Below, in pieces: positions 26,003 through 34,655 of a DNA stretch of 64,000 nucleotides. Positions within the stretch are counted from its first letter, which is position 1. Each line of letters begins with the position of its first letter. The notes beneath the pieces are model-generated. The model was not told the DNA's origin. It was given only the letters and a program-made list of their open reading frames with translations, and searched no databases. Where the stretch lies: NCBI RefSeq assembly GCF_001590605.1, contig NZ_CP014504.1, positions 3,906,001 to 3,970,000 of the forward strand, given 5' to 3'. This DNA is from Pedobacter cryoconitis (GTDB lineage Bacteria > Bacteroidota > Bacteroidia > Sphingobacteriales > Sphingobacteriaceae). Made by a program: the position numbers and the translations under genes.

Positions 26003-27766
26003 ATGAGATTCAACAAATTATTATATACTACTGTTTTTTTACTGACCGCAGGTACACTGACCATCAAGGCACAGGATAAAAAAACGACTGAAAAGAAAGC
26101 TACCGAGAAGAAGGCAGCAGAAAAGAAAGTTGCGGATAAAAAAGTAGCAGATAAAAACGATGACGACAAACAAGTAACTGAAGAGATCGAAGTCGTAAGA
26201 CCTTATAAGCCAATTTTGGCCGAAGCAGTTAAATTAAGAAGAAGCCCGGACTTGAACGATGTTAAAACTTATAAAGCACGTTTCAATTACAGCTTAACTG
26301 ATAGAAAACTGGAGCTTAATTCAGACATTGATAAATTATATGCACAAGAAGTTGCGGCAGAAAAACAAACAGAAATTATCAATAACTATGTAAAAGGTGC
26401 TTTTGGTTCTGCCAGCACAGTTTTAGGTGAAGCTTATATTAATATGGGCCGTTCTGAAAATTACCAGGCAGGTGGTTTTTTCAGACACTTCAGTCAGTCC
26501 GGAAAATTAAACGGACAGAAATTCAACCAACAGCAATTAAGCGTTTTCGGTCGCAGCATCGGTGAAAAAGCGATATTCAGCGGTCGTATTAATTACGAGA
26601 GAAAAGGTCTTTATTTCTATGGTTATGATGAAACCAATCCACTAAGAAATCCTAATCCCGGAAAGCAGTCTTTCAACTTTATTGAAGCAGAAGCTGAGGT
26701 TGTCAACAAACACAGTGAAGATGAAGATGCCTTAAGTTATGCAGCTAAAATTAACGGCTATATCTGGGGTGACCAGTTATCTGCCAGCGAAAATTCGGTT
26801 GTGATTAACGGTTATTTGAATAAAAGGATCAGCAGTTTCAACTTTGGTTTAGCTGCTTCAGGAGAGTTTGGGAATACGAAAGATGTATCAACAAGTGTAA
26901 CCAATAATTTATTACGTTTAAACCCATACATCCGTTTACAGGCTAGTGGAATCAAAATCACAGCAGGAATTAACTTTGTTCAGGAGTTTGGTACGGTGTC
27001 TAAATCAAGGATCTTCCCTGCTGTAACTGCAGACTTCACAATTATTCCTGATTACCTGCAGATTTTTGGAGAGATTAAAGGAGACGTGAACAGAAATTCT
27101 ATGAAAGAATTCTCGGATGAAAACCCATTCCTGAATAGCAATATTGCCATTAGAAACTCTATTGAAAAACTAAGTTTCAGTGCAGGTATTAAAGGTACTG
27201 GCGGCCCTGGTTTTGGTTACAAAGCAAGAGTATACCGCAAGGAAATTACTGACATGCCACTTTTCGTAAACAACTTTACAGACTTCAACAAATTTGATGT
27301 GATCTACGATTTCGGAACGATGAAATTATTAGGTTTAGAAGGTGAAGTTTCTGTTCAGGTGAGTGATCAGTTAAAATGGACTGGTAAAATCAACGTAGAA
27401 GATTACAAACCAGCTTCAGAACAATATAGCTGGTTCAAACCTCAATTGCGTATAAGTTCAGACCTGTTATACAATGTAACAGACAAATTAGGTTTTACTG
27501 CTGCTGTAGTTATCCAGGACGCATCAAATGCAAAAATCTACACTGCTGCTCCAGCTGCTCCTTACATCATCCCTAACCCTGCAATCGAACAAGTAGTGAA
27601 TGTGAAAGGTTTTGTAGACTTAGGACTTGGCGCTAACTATAAAATCAACAACAAATTCTCAGCATTCGTTAAAGCGAATAACCTGTTAAATAAAGAGTAC
27701 AGCAGATACTTATATTACCAGGCAATTGGTGTAAATGTATTTGGCGGAATCAGCTATTCGTTCTAA
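26003..27766 (+). CDS. outer-membrane beta-barrel protein, TonB-dependent receptor-like without plug
   Basis: A 587-aa protein with a signal peptide (about 1-23, IKAQ). A Lys/Glu/Ala-rich stretch follows at about 25-52, with repeats of the type TEKKATEKKAAEKKVADKK. Then comes a conserved-looking EEIEVVRPYKPILAEAVKLRR segment. From about 100 on, alternating strands form a barrel. The end SRYLYYQAIGVNVFGGISYSF, with a terminal Phe, is typical of TonB-dependent receptor barrels. No plug domain or CarboxypepD_reg domain is present. It follows the TPR gene by 11 nt. The exposed Lys-rich linker after cleavage is unusual. Confidence 0.78.
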   Translation: MRFNKLLYTTVFLLTAGTLTIKAQDKKTTEKKATEKKAAEKKVADKKVADKNDDDKQVTEEIEVVRPYKPILAEAVKLRRSPDLNDVKTYKARFNYSLTDRKLELNSDIDKLYAQEVAAEKQTEIINNYVKGAFGSASTVLGEAYINMGRSENYQAGGFFRHFSQSGKLNGQKFNQQQLSVFGRSIGEKAIFSGRINYERKGLYFYGYDETNPLRNPNPGKQSFNFIEAEAEVVNKHSEDEDALSYAAKINGYIWGDQLSASENSVVINGYLNKRISSFNFGLAASGEFGNTKDVSTSVTNNLLRLNPYIRLQASGIKITAGINFVQEFGTVSKSRIFPAVTADFTIIPDYLQIFGEIKGDVNRNSMKEFSDENPFLNSNIAIRNSIEKLSFSAGIKGTGGPGFGYKARVYRKEITDMPLFVNNFTDFNKFDVIYDFGTMKLLGLEGEVSVQVSDQLKWTGKINVEDYKPASEQYSWFKPQLRISSDLLYNVTDKLGFTAAVVIQDASNAKIYTAAPAAPYIIPNPAIEQVVNVKGFVDLGLGANYKINNKFSAFVKANNLLNKEYSRYLYYQAIGVNVFGGISYSF

Positions 27767-27769
27767 GAG

Positions 27770-27793
27770 ATTGCCTGGATTTATCCAGGCAAT
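27770..27793 (+). repeat. intercistronic hairpin upstream of the HU-SPOR gene
   Basis: ATTGCCTGGAT (27770-27780) and ATCCAGGCAAT (27783-27793) are perfectly complementary around TT. No T-run follows, so it may stabilise or process the operon mRNA rather than end it. Confidence 0.65.
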
Positions 27794-27840
27794 TACAATT
27801 ATAATTGGTTGATACGGAATTTAAATTTATTTTTACCAGA

Positions 27841-29460
27841 ATGGATATCTTATCTTACCTCTCAGAACTTATTCAAACCCGTAAAGCCGTAGGAGTTTCC
27901 GGATTGGGAACTGTCTACAAAAAGAAATTACCGGGAAGGTACGATGCCGGAATGCATTCATTTGTACCACCCAGTTATACGATTGACTTTACGCCTGAAG
28001 TTAAAGAAGAGATTATATTAGCCGAATTTATCAGTAAAAAAAGGAATGTATCAATTGATACTGCCAACTACTTTATTGATGAATTCAGCACTGGTATCCT
28101 GCAGCAGCTAAATAATCAGCAGCATGCCGATTTTGGTGAACTTGGAAAGTTATATAAAGCTGATGATGAATTCCGCTTTGAACCAGCTGAAAAACTGAAT
28201 TACGGTTTTGATTTTTATGGTTTACCGGTTGTAAAAGCCGATCAGGAACCTTCAGCCGAAGAGATCATGCCTGAGACACCATCAGTCGAAGAAAACCAAT
28301 CCAATACAGAAGAAGAAGTAGTTCCTGCAGTTGTTCCTGTTGAAGAAGAGGAAGATCAGGCATCTGTTGAAGAGATTTCGGCTGCTTCAGAAGAGGAAGC
28401 ATTACCCTTTGAAACCCCGGCTGTTCCGGATCAGATAGAAACTCCTGAACAAGAAGTAACTCTTGCTGAAGAGAAAGATGAGGCACCTGCCGAAGAGATC
28501 CCGGTAATCGTTCCTGTTGAAACAGTTGTTCCCCATATGGAAGAACCAGCGATCCCGGAAGAAAAAGAAAAAACAGAAGGAGTTCCCACAACCCATACAG
28601 AAGAGCCTGTTACTCCTGCGGCAACTACGGCAGCTCCTGCGGTTACCCCTGTCCAGGAACCAACTATAGAAACCGTTGTCCCTCACCAGGAAAATTTTAT
28701 TCCCGATAGTCCCGGCCAACCGCGCAAAGATGAAAAACAACTTCGCGCAGAAATCGAAGCCCTTAATTTCTATCGTTCTAAATCTCCGGTAGCAAAAGCT
28801 ACGATTACTGAGCAGGAAGAAGTGATCTGGAATATTAAAGACAATACTAAAGCGAACGAGCCAGCTCCGTTTTACAATAAGAACGAAGAAATTTACAATC
28901 CTGAAGAAGAGGAAGAGCAGCCAAAAGGTACTCCGTTATATTTAAAAATCATACTGGGTTTCCTGATTTTAGTGATCATGATGATTGTTGCCTATATGGT
29001 CAAACCAGAATGGTTTAGCGGAATATTAGCCAATAGTCCTTTTGCAACTCCGAAAACTGAAGAACCAATAAAGAGGCCCATACAGGAAAGATACAAATCT
29101 GAAGCTATTACAGCTCCTGCTGATACCCCTAAAACAACAGTTGCAGCACCTTCAACCGCTGCCCCTGCTGCCGCAAAAAAAGACTCAGTTTTGAAAAAAG
29201 CAGTAGCCCCAACACATGACGCCGCTGTTGTTTATGAGATCATAGGCGCTTCCATGCACGATCAGAAAGAAGCAGACAGGTTCATTGAGCTGATGAAAAG
29301 GAGCGGCATCACTGCGAAAGTTGTCACCAATATGTCGGGAAAAAGACTAAAGATGAGTATTGCAACGTTAAAAGATGAGGAATCAGCCAAGCTTGAATTG
29401 GAGAGACTATCAAAAAAACTTAAGATACCCGGAATATACATTTATAAAAACAAACAATAA
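27841..29460 (+). CDS. HU-CCDC81-type and SPOR domain membrane protein
   Basis: A 539-aa protein from the ATG at 27841; the upstream in-frame TTG at 27805 adds 12 residues unlike the family. Residues 1 to about 120 form the bacterial CCDC81-like HU domains (YLSELIQTRKAVGVSGLGTV, then QQHADFGELGKLYKADDEF). A long acidic, Pro/Val-rich linker follows. One transmembrane helix lies at about 366-388 (YLKIILGFLILVIMMIVAYMV). A SPOR domain fills the last 75 residues (VYEIIGASMHDQKEADRFI). The N-terminus is expected in the cytoplasm, and SPOR in the periplasm binds denuded septal peptidoglycan glycans. It ends 2 nt before exbB. A link between nucleoid and division site is inferred. Confidence 0.85.
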   Translation: MDILSYLSELIQTRKAVGVSGLGTVYKKKLPGRYDAGMHSFVPPSYTIDFTPEVKEEIILAEFISKKRNVSIDTANYFIDEFSTGILQQLNNQQHADFGELGKLYKADDEFRFEPAEKLNYGFDFYGLPVVKADQEPSAEEIMPETPSVEENQSNTEEEVVPAVVPVEEEEDQASVEEISAASEEEALPFETPAVPDQIETPEQEVTLAEEKDEAPAEEIPVIVPVETVVPHMEEPAIPEEKEKTEGVPTTHTEEPVTPAATTAAPAVTPVQEPTIETVVPHQENFIPDSPGQPRKDEKQLRAEIEALNFYRSKSPVAKATITEQEEVIWNIKDNTKANEPAPFYNKNEEIYNPEEEEEQPKGTPLYLKIILGFLILVIMMIVAYMVKPEWFSGILANSPFATPKTEEPIKRPIQERYKSEAITAPADTPKTTVAAPSTAAPAAAKKDSVLKKAVAPTHDAAVVYEIIGASMHDQKEADRFIELMKRSGITAKVVTNMSGKRLKMSIATLKDEESAKLELERLSKKLKIPGIYIYKNKQ

Positions 29461-29462
29461 AT

Positions 29463-30173
29463 ATGATCACTTTGCTACAGGTTGCTACAGATACAGTACA
29501 CCATTTAACAGATACCGCCAACGCCGCAAACCAGGCTGTAGCTGCTGCACCTCAGGAACTTCACTTCTTTGATTTATTAATGAAGGGTGGCTGGGTTATG
29601 CTTCCACTTGCATTTCTTGCTTTTTCTGGTTTGGTAATCTTCGTTGAACGTTACCTGACAATCAGAAAATCTTCTAAAACAGAGTCTAATCTAATGCTTC
29701 AGATTAAACAATATATCCACGAAGGCAGATTGGAAAATGCGACTGCTTTATGCAGAAATACGAACTCCCCTTTGGGACGTATGCTGGAAAAAGGGCTTAG
29801 ACGTATTGGCCGTCCGATCAAGGATATTGAAGCTGCAATTGAGAACGTAGGTAAACTGGAAGTCTCTAAACTAGAGAAAAACATCAGCATCTTAGGGATC
29901 ATTGCAGGTATCGCGCCCATGTTAGGTTTCGTAGGAACAATTATCGGGGTAATTACAATTTTCCATGATGTATCCGTAAAAGGTGCGATTGAAATCGGAA
30001 CTATATCTGGTGGTTTATATACTAAAATGATTACTTCAGCAACAGGGCTGATTGTAGGTATTATCGCTTATGTATTATACCACATCCTGAATGCAATGGT
30101 TGAAAGGATCATCCTGAGAATGGAAACCGATGCATTAGAATTTATTGATCTATTAGAGGAACCAGGTAAATAA
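29463..30173 (+). CDS. MotA/TolQ/ExbB family proton channel protein
   Basis: A 236-aa inner-membrane protein with three transmembrane helices (about 37-57, 140-163 and 178-203). The family core is GIIAGIAPMLGFVGTIIGVITIF and KMITSATGLIVGIIAYVLYH. With ExbD/TolR it forms a proton-driven motor. The N-terminal extension of about 35 residues rich in Ala and Thr is common in Bacteroidota. Its stop overlaps the next start (TAATG). The TolQ versus ExbB assignment cannot be settled by eye. Confidence 0.93.
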   Translation: MITLLQVATDTVHHLTDTANAANQAVAAAPQELHFFDLLMKGGWVMLPLAFLAFSGLVIFVERYLTIRKSSKTESNLMLQIKQYIHEGRLENATALCRNTNSPLGRMLEKGLRRIGRPIKDIEAAIENVGKLEVSKLEKNISILGIIAGIAPMLGFVGTIIGVITIFHDVSVKGAIEIGTISGGLYTKMITSATGLIVGIIAYVLYHILNAMVERIILRMETDALEFIDLLEEPGK

Positions 30174-30574
30174 TGAATCTACGCAAAAGAAATAAAGGAA
30201 CTGTTGAGGTACACACTTCTGCGCTGAATGACATCATGTTTTTCCTGATGCTGTTCTTCCTGCTTGCTTCGGCAGCAGTGAACCCGCAGGTCGTTAAATT
30301 ACTTCTTCCACGTTCTGAATCCGGACAACAATCTGCTGCCCAGAAAACAGTGACGGTCTCTATCAATGATAATCTGACTTATTTTGTAGAGAAACAACCA
30401 GTCACACTGGATCAGATGAAAGCAAGTATTGAAACTTATCAAAAGGCATCTCCGGATCTGACAATCGTATTATATGTTGCCAGAGGAGTTTCCATCGAGA
30501 ATACTATGGCAGTTTTTGATGTAGCCAATCAGTTGAAACTGAAAGTTGTATTAGCTGTAGAACCAAAAAAATAA
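30173..30574 (+). CDS. ExbD/TolR family biopolymer transporter
   Basis: A 133-aa single-pass inner-membrane protein. The channel Asp is D20 in ALNDIMFFLMLFFLLAS, at the start of the transmembrane helix, and the rest is a periplasmic ExbD/TolR domain ending KVVLAVEPKK. It partners the upstream ExbB-type gene. Both ends overlap neighbours by one base (TAATG), indicating translational coupling across exbB-exbD-tonB. Confidence 0.93.
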   Translation: MNLRKRNKGTVEVHTSALNDIMFFLMLFFLLASAAVNPQVVKLLLPRSESGQQSAAQKTVTVSINDNLTYFVEKQPVTLDQMKASIETYQKASPDLTIVLYVARGVSIENTMAVFDVANQLKLKVVLAVEPKK

Positions 30575-31395
30575 TGACTTACCATAAAGAAGAAAATAAT
30601 TATCCTAAGGCCGTAGCAATATCCACCGCGATCATGGCTGGTTTATTGATATTAAGCTTTTTTATTGCTATCGGGACTTTCAAACCTGTTGAAGAAGCAG
30701 GTATGGGCGGAATGGTAGTTAATTATGGTACTTCTGTAGAGGGAATGGGTACGGATTATACCAGTATAGAGGAACCTTCTGCCGACCCGGATGCAAACAA
30801 GCAGCTTCCTGACAAAGTAGTTCCTGAAAAGGTAGTTACGCCTGTTAAATCAGTAGAAAGTTCCGACAAGGAAATCACGACACAAGACAACGAAGAAGCC
30901 GTAAGTATCAGTACTAAGAAAAACACGAAACCTTCTACCCCTACTGTCGCTACCAAAGTGGTTGACAAACCAGCTAAACCTGCTGTAAATCAAAATGCAC
31001 TTTATAAAGGTAAAGCCAACAAAGGAAATGGACAGGGAGATGGGACCGGAACTACACCTGGTAATCAGGGATCAGTTAACGGAGATCCATTAGCTAACAA
31101 TTATGGTGAAGGCGGTTCTGGTTTTGGTGGTACGCCAATTGCATTAAGACGCTTTACTAACCTGGTAACCCCTCAGGATAACGGACAAAAAACAGGTAAA
31201 ATAGCAGTCAGGATCAGTATCAATAAACAAGGGATAGTTGTAGATGCCACTCCTGGTGTCAGAGGGACAACCTTGCAGGATCTGGATCTCTGGGCTAAAT
31301 GTAAAGCAGCCGTAATGGGTGCACGTCTCAACCAATCTGAATCTGCACCTGACCTGCAGGTAGGCGTTGTAGTTTTTAATTTTAAAGTGAAATAA
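30574..31395 (+). CDS. TonB/TolA-like energy transducer
   Basis: A 273-aa protein with one N-terminal transmembrane helix (about 14-33, VAISTAIMAGLLILSFFIAI). A Pro/Lys/Thr-rich periplasmic spacer and a Gly-rich stretch (about 148-190, with NKGNGQGDGTG) follow. The C-terminal domain of about 80 residues starts at RRFTNLVTPQDNGQKTGKI and resembles the TonB/TolA C-terminal fold (KIAVRISINKQGIVVDATPG). It should couple the ExbB-ExbD motor to an outer-membrane partner, perhaps the barrel protein encoded upstream. It is the last gene of the run; folC has its own promoter. Confidence 0.8.
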   Translation: MTYHKEENNYPKAVAISTAIMAGLLILSFFIAIGTFKPVEEAGMGGMVVNYGTSVEGMGTDYTSIEEPSADPDANKQLPDKVVPEKVVTPVKSVESSDKEITTQDNEEAVSISTKKNTKPSTPTVATKVVDKPAKPAVNQNALYKGKANKGNGQGDGTGTTPGNQGSVNGDPLANNYGEGGSGFGGTPIALRRFTNLVTPQDNGQKTGKIAVRISINKQGIVVDATPGVRGTTLQDLDLWAKCKAAVMGARLNQSESAPDLQVGVVVFNFKVK

Positions 31396-31409
31396 TTCGG
31401 TTTCTTTGA

Positions 31410-31417
31410 TACTTTTG
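31410..31417 (+). promoter_or_regulatory. -7 promoter element for folC
   Basis: TACTTTTG matches TAnnTTTG and lies 21 nt before the folC ATG. Confidence 0.5.
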
Positions 31418-31438
31418 TACCCTTAGCAAATCATTTCA

Positions 31439-32725
31439 ATGACTTATTTAGAAACCCTGGATTACCTGTACAGCAGACTTCCAATGTTTACCCGTATCGG
31501 TGCAGCAGCAATGAAAAAGGACTTACACAACACGATCGTGATGTGTGAAAATCTGGGAAACCCTCAGGATAAATTTAAGACTATACACGTAGGCGGTACA
31601 AATGGGAAAGGCTCTACTTCACATATGCTTGCGGCTATTTTACAGAAAGCCGGTTACAAAACCGGCTTATATACCTCTCCCCATTTAAAAGACTTCAGAG
31701 AAAGGATCAGAGTAAATGGCGAAATGATCACTGAACGTTTCGTCACTGATTTTACCGCACAGCAAAAAGAGCTTATGGAATCCATTAGCCCTTCTTTTTT
31801 TGAAGTAACCGTGGCGATGGCATTTGCTTACTTCGAAGCAGAAAAGGTTGACGTAGCCATTGTTGAAGTTGGCCTTGGCGGCAGAAAAGATTCGACAAAT
31901 ATCATTCATCCGGCGTTGTCCGTAATTACAAATATCAGCTTTGACCATACCAATTTATTAGGCAATACCCTGTTTGAAATTGCTGGACAGAAAGCTGGGA
32001 TTATCAAACCCGGAGTGCCCGCTGTGATCGGAGAAAGACAAGAAGAAATTGCGCAGGTATTCATAACTGAAGCCAAAGAAACAGCAAGTGAGCTGATCTT
32101 TGCAAATACGGAGCTGCGTGTTCAGGATACCGTACGCGAAGGCAGACTACTGAAAACATCAGTTTATCAACAAGATACCTGTCTGTTTAAAGATTTGACA
32201 CTTGATCTGAGCGGATTTTATCAGCTAAAAAACTTGCTGACAGTCATACAATCTGTACTGACATTGAATCAACATGGCTTTAACATTACTGATGAAGCCT
32301 TGTATAGTGGTTTGGCCCATACCGTTCAAATTACTGGTTTACAAGGAAGATGGCAAACCCTCCAGGAGAATCCTTTAATTATCTGTGATACCGGACATAA
32401 TATTGCAGGTATCCAGGAAGTACTGGAAAACATCAATGCCACCGAATATCACAATTTACATATCGTTATTGGCATGTTAGGCGATAAAGATGTGACCAGT
32501 GTATTGGAAATGCTCCCGTTAAATGCAAAATACTACTTTTGCCAGCCCGATCTGGAAAGAGCAATGCCAGCACATCAACTGGCAGAACAAGCGGCAAAAT
32601 TTATGTTACAAGGCCCTGTTTTCGAAACGGTAACCTTAGCTTTGAACGCAGCTAAAGCGACTGCTGAAACCGATGATCTGATTTTTGTTGGTGGGAGTAC
32701 ATTCGTCGTAGCTGAAGTGCTTTAA
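31439..32725 (+). CDS. folC: folylpolyglutamate synthase/dihydrofolate synthase
   Basis: A 428-aa Mur-ligase-family enzyme that adds glutamate to dihydropteroate and folates. The ATP loop is HVGGTNGKGSTSHMLAAIL at about 52-70. Then come YTSPHLKDFRERIRVNG, VEVGLGGRKDSTN, and SFDHTNLLGNTLFEIAGQKAGI. The C-terminal domain has CDTGHNIAGIQEVL. The length is typical. A weak TonB-folC link is positional only, since a promoter lies between them. Confidence 0.95.
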   Translation: MTYLETLDYLYSRLPMFTRIGAAAMKKDLHNTIVMCENLGNPQDKFKTIHVGGTNGKGSTSHMLAAILQKAGYKTGLYTSPHLKDFRERIRVNGEMITERFVTDFTAQQKELMESISPSFFEVTVAMAFAYFEAEKVDVAIVEVGLGGRKDSTNIIHPALSVITNISFDHTNLLGNTLFEIAGQKAGIIKPGVPAVIGERQEEIAQVFITEAKETASELIFANTELRVQDTVREGRLLKTSVYQQDTCLFKDLTLDLSGFYQLKNLLTVIQSVLTLNQHGFNITDEALYSGLAHTVQITGLQGRWQTLQENPLIICDTGHNIAGIQEVLENINATEYHNLHIVIGMLGDKDVTSVLEMLPLNAKYYFCQPDLERAMPAHQLAEQAAKFMLQGPVFETVTLALNAAKATAETDDLIFVGGSTFVVAEVL

Positions 32726-32805
32726 AGCTTATTCAAGCTTCATAACCTGATTTACAGCAGGTTTAGCTGGTTTATTAACCTATATAATAATGTAATCAAT
32801 ACCTG

Positions 32806-34464
32806 ATGAAGAAAACTTACCTGTTATTTACCGCACTTTGTTGTTTGTGCACAGTGACTCTGGCACAGAAAAAAACAAAAAGTACAGGAACTTATCCTGC
32901 AACCATTGACCGTCCGAAACTCGTTATCGGATTAGTTGTCGATCAAATGCGCTGGGACTATCTTTACCGTTATTATGACAGATATTCAAACGGAGGTTTC
33001 AAACGCCTGATCAATGATGGATTTTCAGCTGAGAATACATTCATCCCTTATACCCCTACTTATACTGCCGTTGGGCACTCCAGTATTTACACGGGTTCTG
33101 TACCTGCAATTACCGGAATTGTTGGTAATGATTGGTATGACCCCCAATTAAGAAGAAACGTTTACTGTACAGAAGATACAAGTGTAGTATCTGTAGGCTC
33201 AACTACCAGGGCAGGTATGATGTCTCCTAAAAATTTACTGAGCAGTACGATCACAGATGAACTGCGCCTGGCTACAAACTTCAAAGGTAAAGTAGTTGGT
33301 ATTTCGTTAAAAGACCGTGGCTCAATCCTGCCAGCTGGTCATACACCAAATGGCGCTTACTGGTACGATGGCCAAACCGGCGACTGGATTACCAGTACTT
33401 ATTACATGTCTCAGCTTCCAGCATGGGTGCAGGACTATAATAAGCTGAAAATGGCCAATAAATATTATGAGCAAAACTGGAATACGCTTTATCCTATTGA
33501 AAGCTATACACAAAGCACAGCCGATAATAAAGACTATGAAGGTAAAACCAGAGGAGAAGCAACACCAACCTTCCCACATCCTTTAAAACTTTATGCAGGG
33601 AAAAACTATGACATGATCAGAAGTACTCCTTACGGAAATACAATCACACTTGATCTTGCCAAAGTAGCCATTAAAGCAGAAGATCTTGGCCAGGACAACA
33701 TTACAGATTTTTTAGCGGTAAGCTGCTCTTCGACTGATTATATTGGTCACCAATACGGACCAAATTCAATCGAAGCAGAAGACACTTACCTGCGTCTGGA
33801 CAAAGACCTGGAAGACTTTTTCAATTACCTGGACAAAACAGTAGGTAAAGGAAATTACCTTTTATTCCTTTCCGCAGATCATGGTGCAGCACACGTTCCT
33901 GGATTTATGAAAGAAAATAAACTTCCTGGTGGCGTGGTAGATGATAAAGCCATTGTGACCGGTTTGAATACTTATCTGGAAAGCAAATTTAAGATCAAAA
34001 AGCCAGTATTGTTAGCCATGAACAATCAGCTCATCTTTAACCACGACAATCCTGATTTCAAGCAAATTGATTTCACAGCAATGAAGTCTGCATCTATTGA
34101 ATACTTAAGAACGCTTGAAGGATTTGCCGATGCTGTAGATTTAGCCCGTATTTCAGAAAGCACATTGACCGCTGTACAAAAACAAATGATTACCAATGGA
34201 TACAATGCTCGTCGCAGCGGAGATGTCTATTTCATTTTACAGCCAAACTGGTTTGACGGTGGAAAAACAGGGACTACACATGGTGCATGGAATCCATACG
34301 ATGCGCATATTCCTCTTGTTTTTATGGGATGGAATGTCAAGCCCGGTAAAACGAATCAAACGCATCACATGACAGATATTGCAGCTACAATAGCAGCAAT
34401 GCTTCATATTCAAATGCCAAGTGGCTGTGTAGGGGAACCTATTACAGAGCTGACGCATCAATAA
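32806..34464 (+). CDS. PafA-type alkaline phosphatase family protein
   Basis: A 552-aa secreted enzyme (signal peptide about 1-20, LAQKK) of the alkaline phosphatase superfamily. The metal site is VVDQMRWDYL near 45. The likely nucleophile is T87 in YTAVGHSSIYTG, followed by the KDRGSILPAGH stretch with Lys and Arg as in PafA, and DHGAAHVPGF. These fit the calcium-independent phosphate-irrepressible PafA phosphatases of Bacteroidota, which release phosphate from monoesters in the periplasm. A T-tract hairpin follows. Confidence 0.88.
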   Translation: MKKTYLLFTALCCLCTVTLAQKKTKSTGTYPATIDRPKLVIGLVVDQMRWDYLYRYYDRYSNGGFKRLINDGFSAENTFIPYTPTYTAVGHSSIYTGSVPAITGIVGNDWYDPQLRRNVYCTEDTSVVSVGSTTRAGMMSPKNLLSSTITDELRLATNFKGKVVGISLKDRGSILPAGHTPNGAYWYDGQTGDWITSTYYMSQLPAWVQDYNKLKMANKYYEQNWNTLYPIESYTQSTADNKDYEGKTRGEATPTFPHPLKLYAGKNYDMIRSTPYGNTITLDLAKVAIKAEDLGQDNITDFLAVSCSSTDYIGHQYGPNSIEAEDTYLRLDKDLEDFFNYLDKTVGKGNYLLFLSADHGAAHVPGFMKENKLPGGVVDDKAIVTGLNTYLESKFKIKKPVLLAMNNQLIFNHDNPDFKQIDFTAMKSASIEYLRTLEGFADAVDLARISESTLTAVQKQMITNGYNARRSGDVYFILQPNWFDGGKTGTTHGAWNPYDAHIPLVFMGWNVKPGKTNQTHHMTDIAATIAAMLHIQMPSGCVGEPITELTHQ

Positions 34465-34467
34465 AAT

Positions 34468-34539
34468 AAAAAGACAAACGCTCACTCCGCACTCCTAATT
34501 TGAAAAAATTGTGTGTCCAGATAGGGTTTGTCTTTTTTT
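34468..34539 (+). terminator. long-looped terminator after the PafA-like gene
   Basis: AAAAAGACAAAC (34468-34479) pairs perfectly with GTTTGTCTTTTT (34526-34537), with a 46-nt loop and a T-run. The large loop is unusual for a simple terminator. Confidence 0.6.
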
Positions 34540-34655
34540 GTGCCTTTATATTTTAAAAGCAATAGAAAACAGCAGTTATATATTATTTTGACTTTCAATA
34601 ATCAAACTTGCTATATAGTTTTTATTAACTTTACTGACCAAATATAATTTCTTTA

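Noticed and set aside
28265-28740. Long minus-strand frames opposite the HU-SPOR gene
   Set aside because: They are caused by the Glu/Pro-rich low-complexity linker on the plus strand; the peptides are runs of Leu, Phe and Arg without domains.
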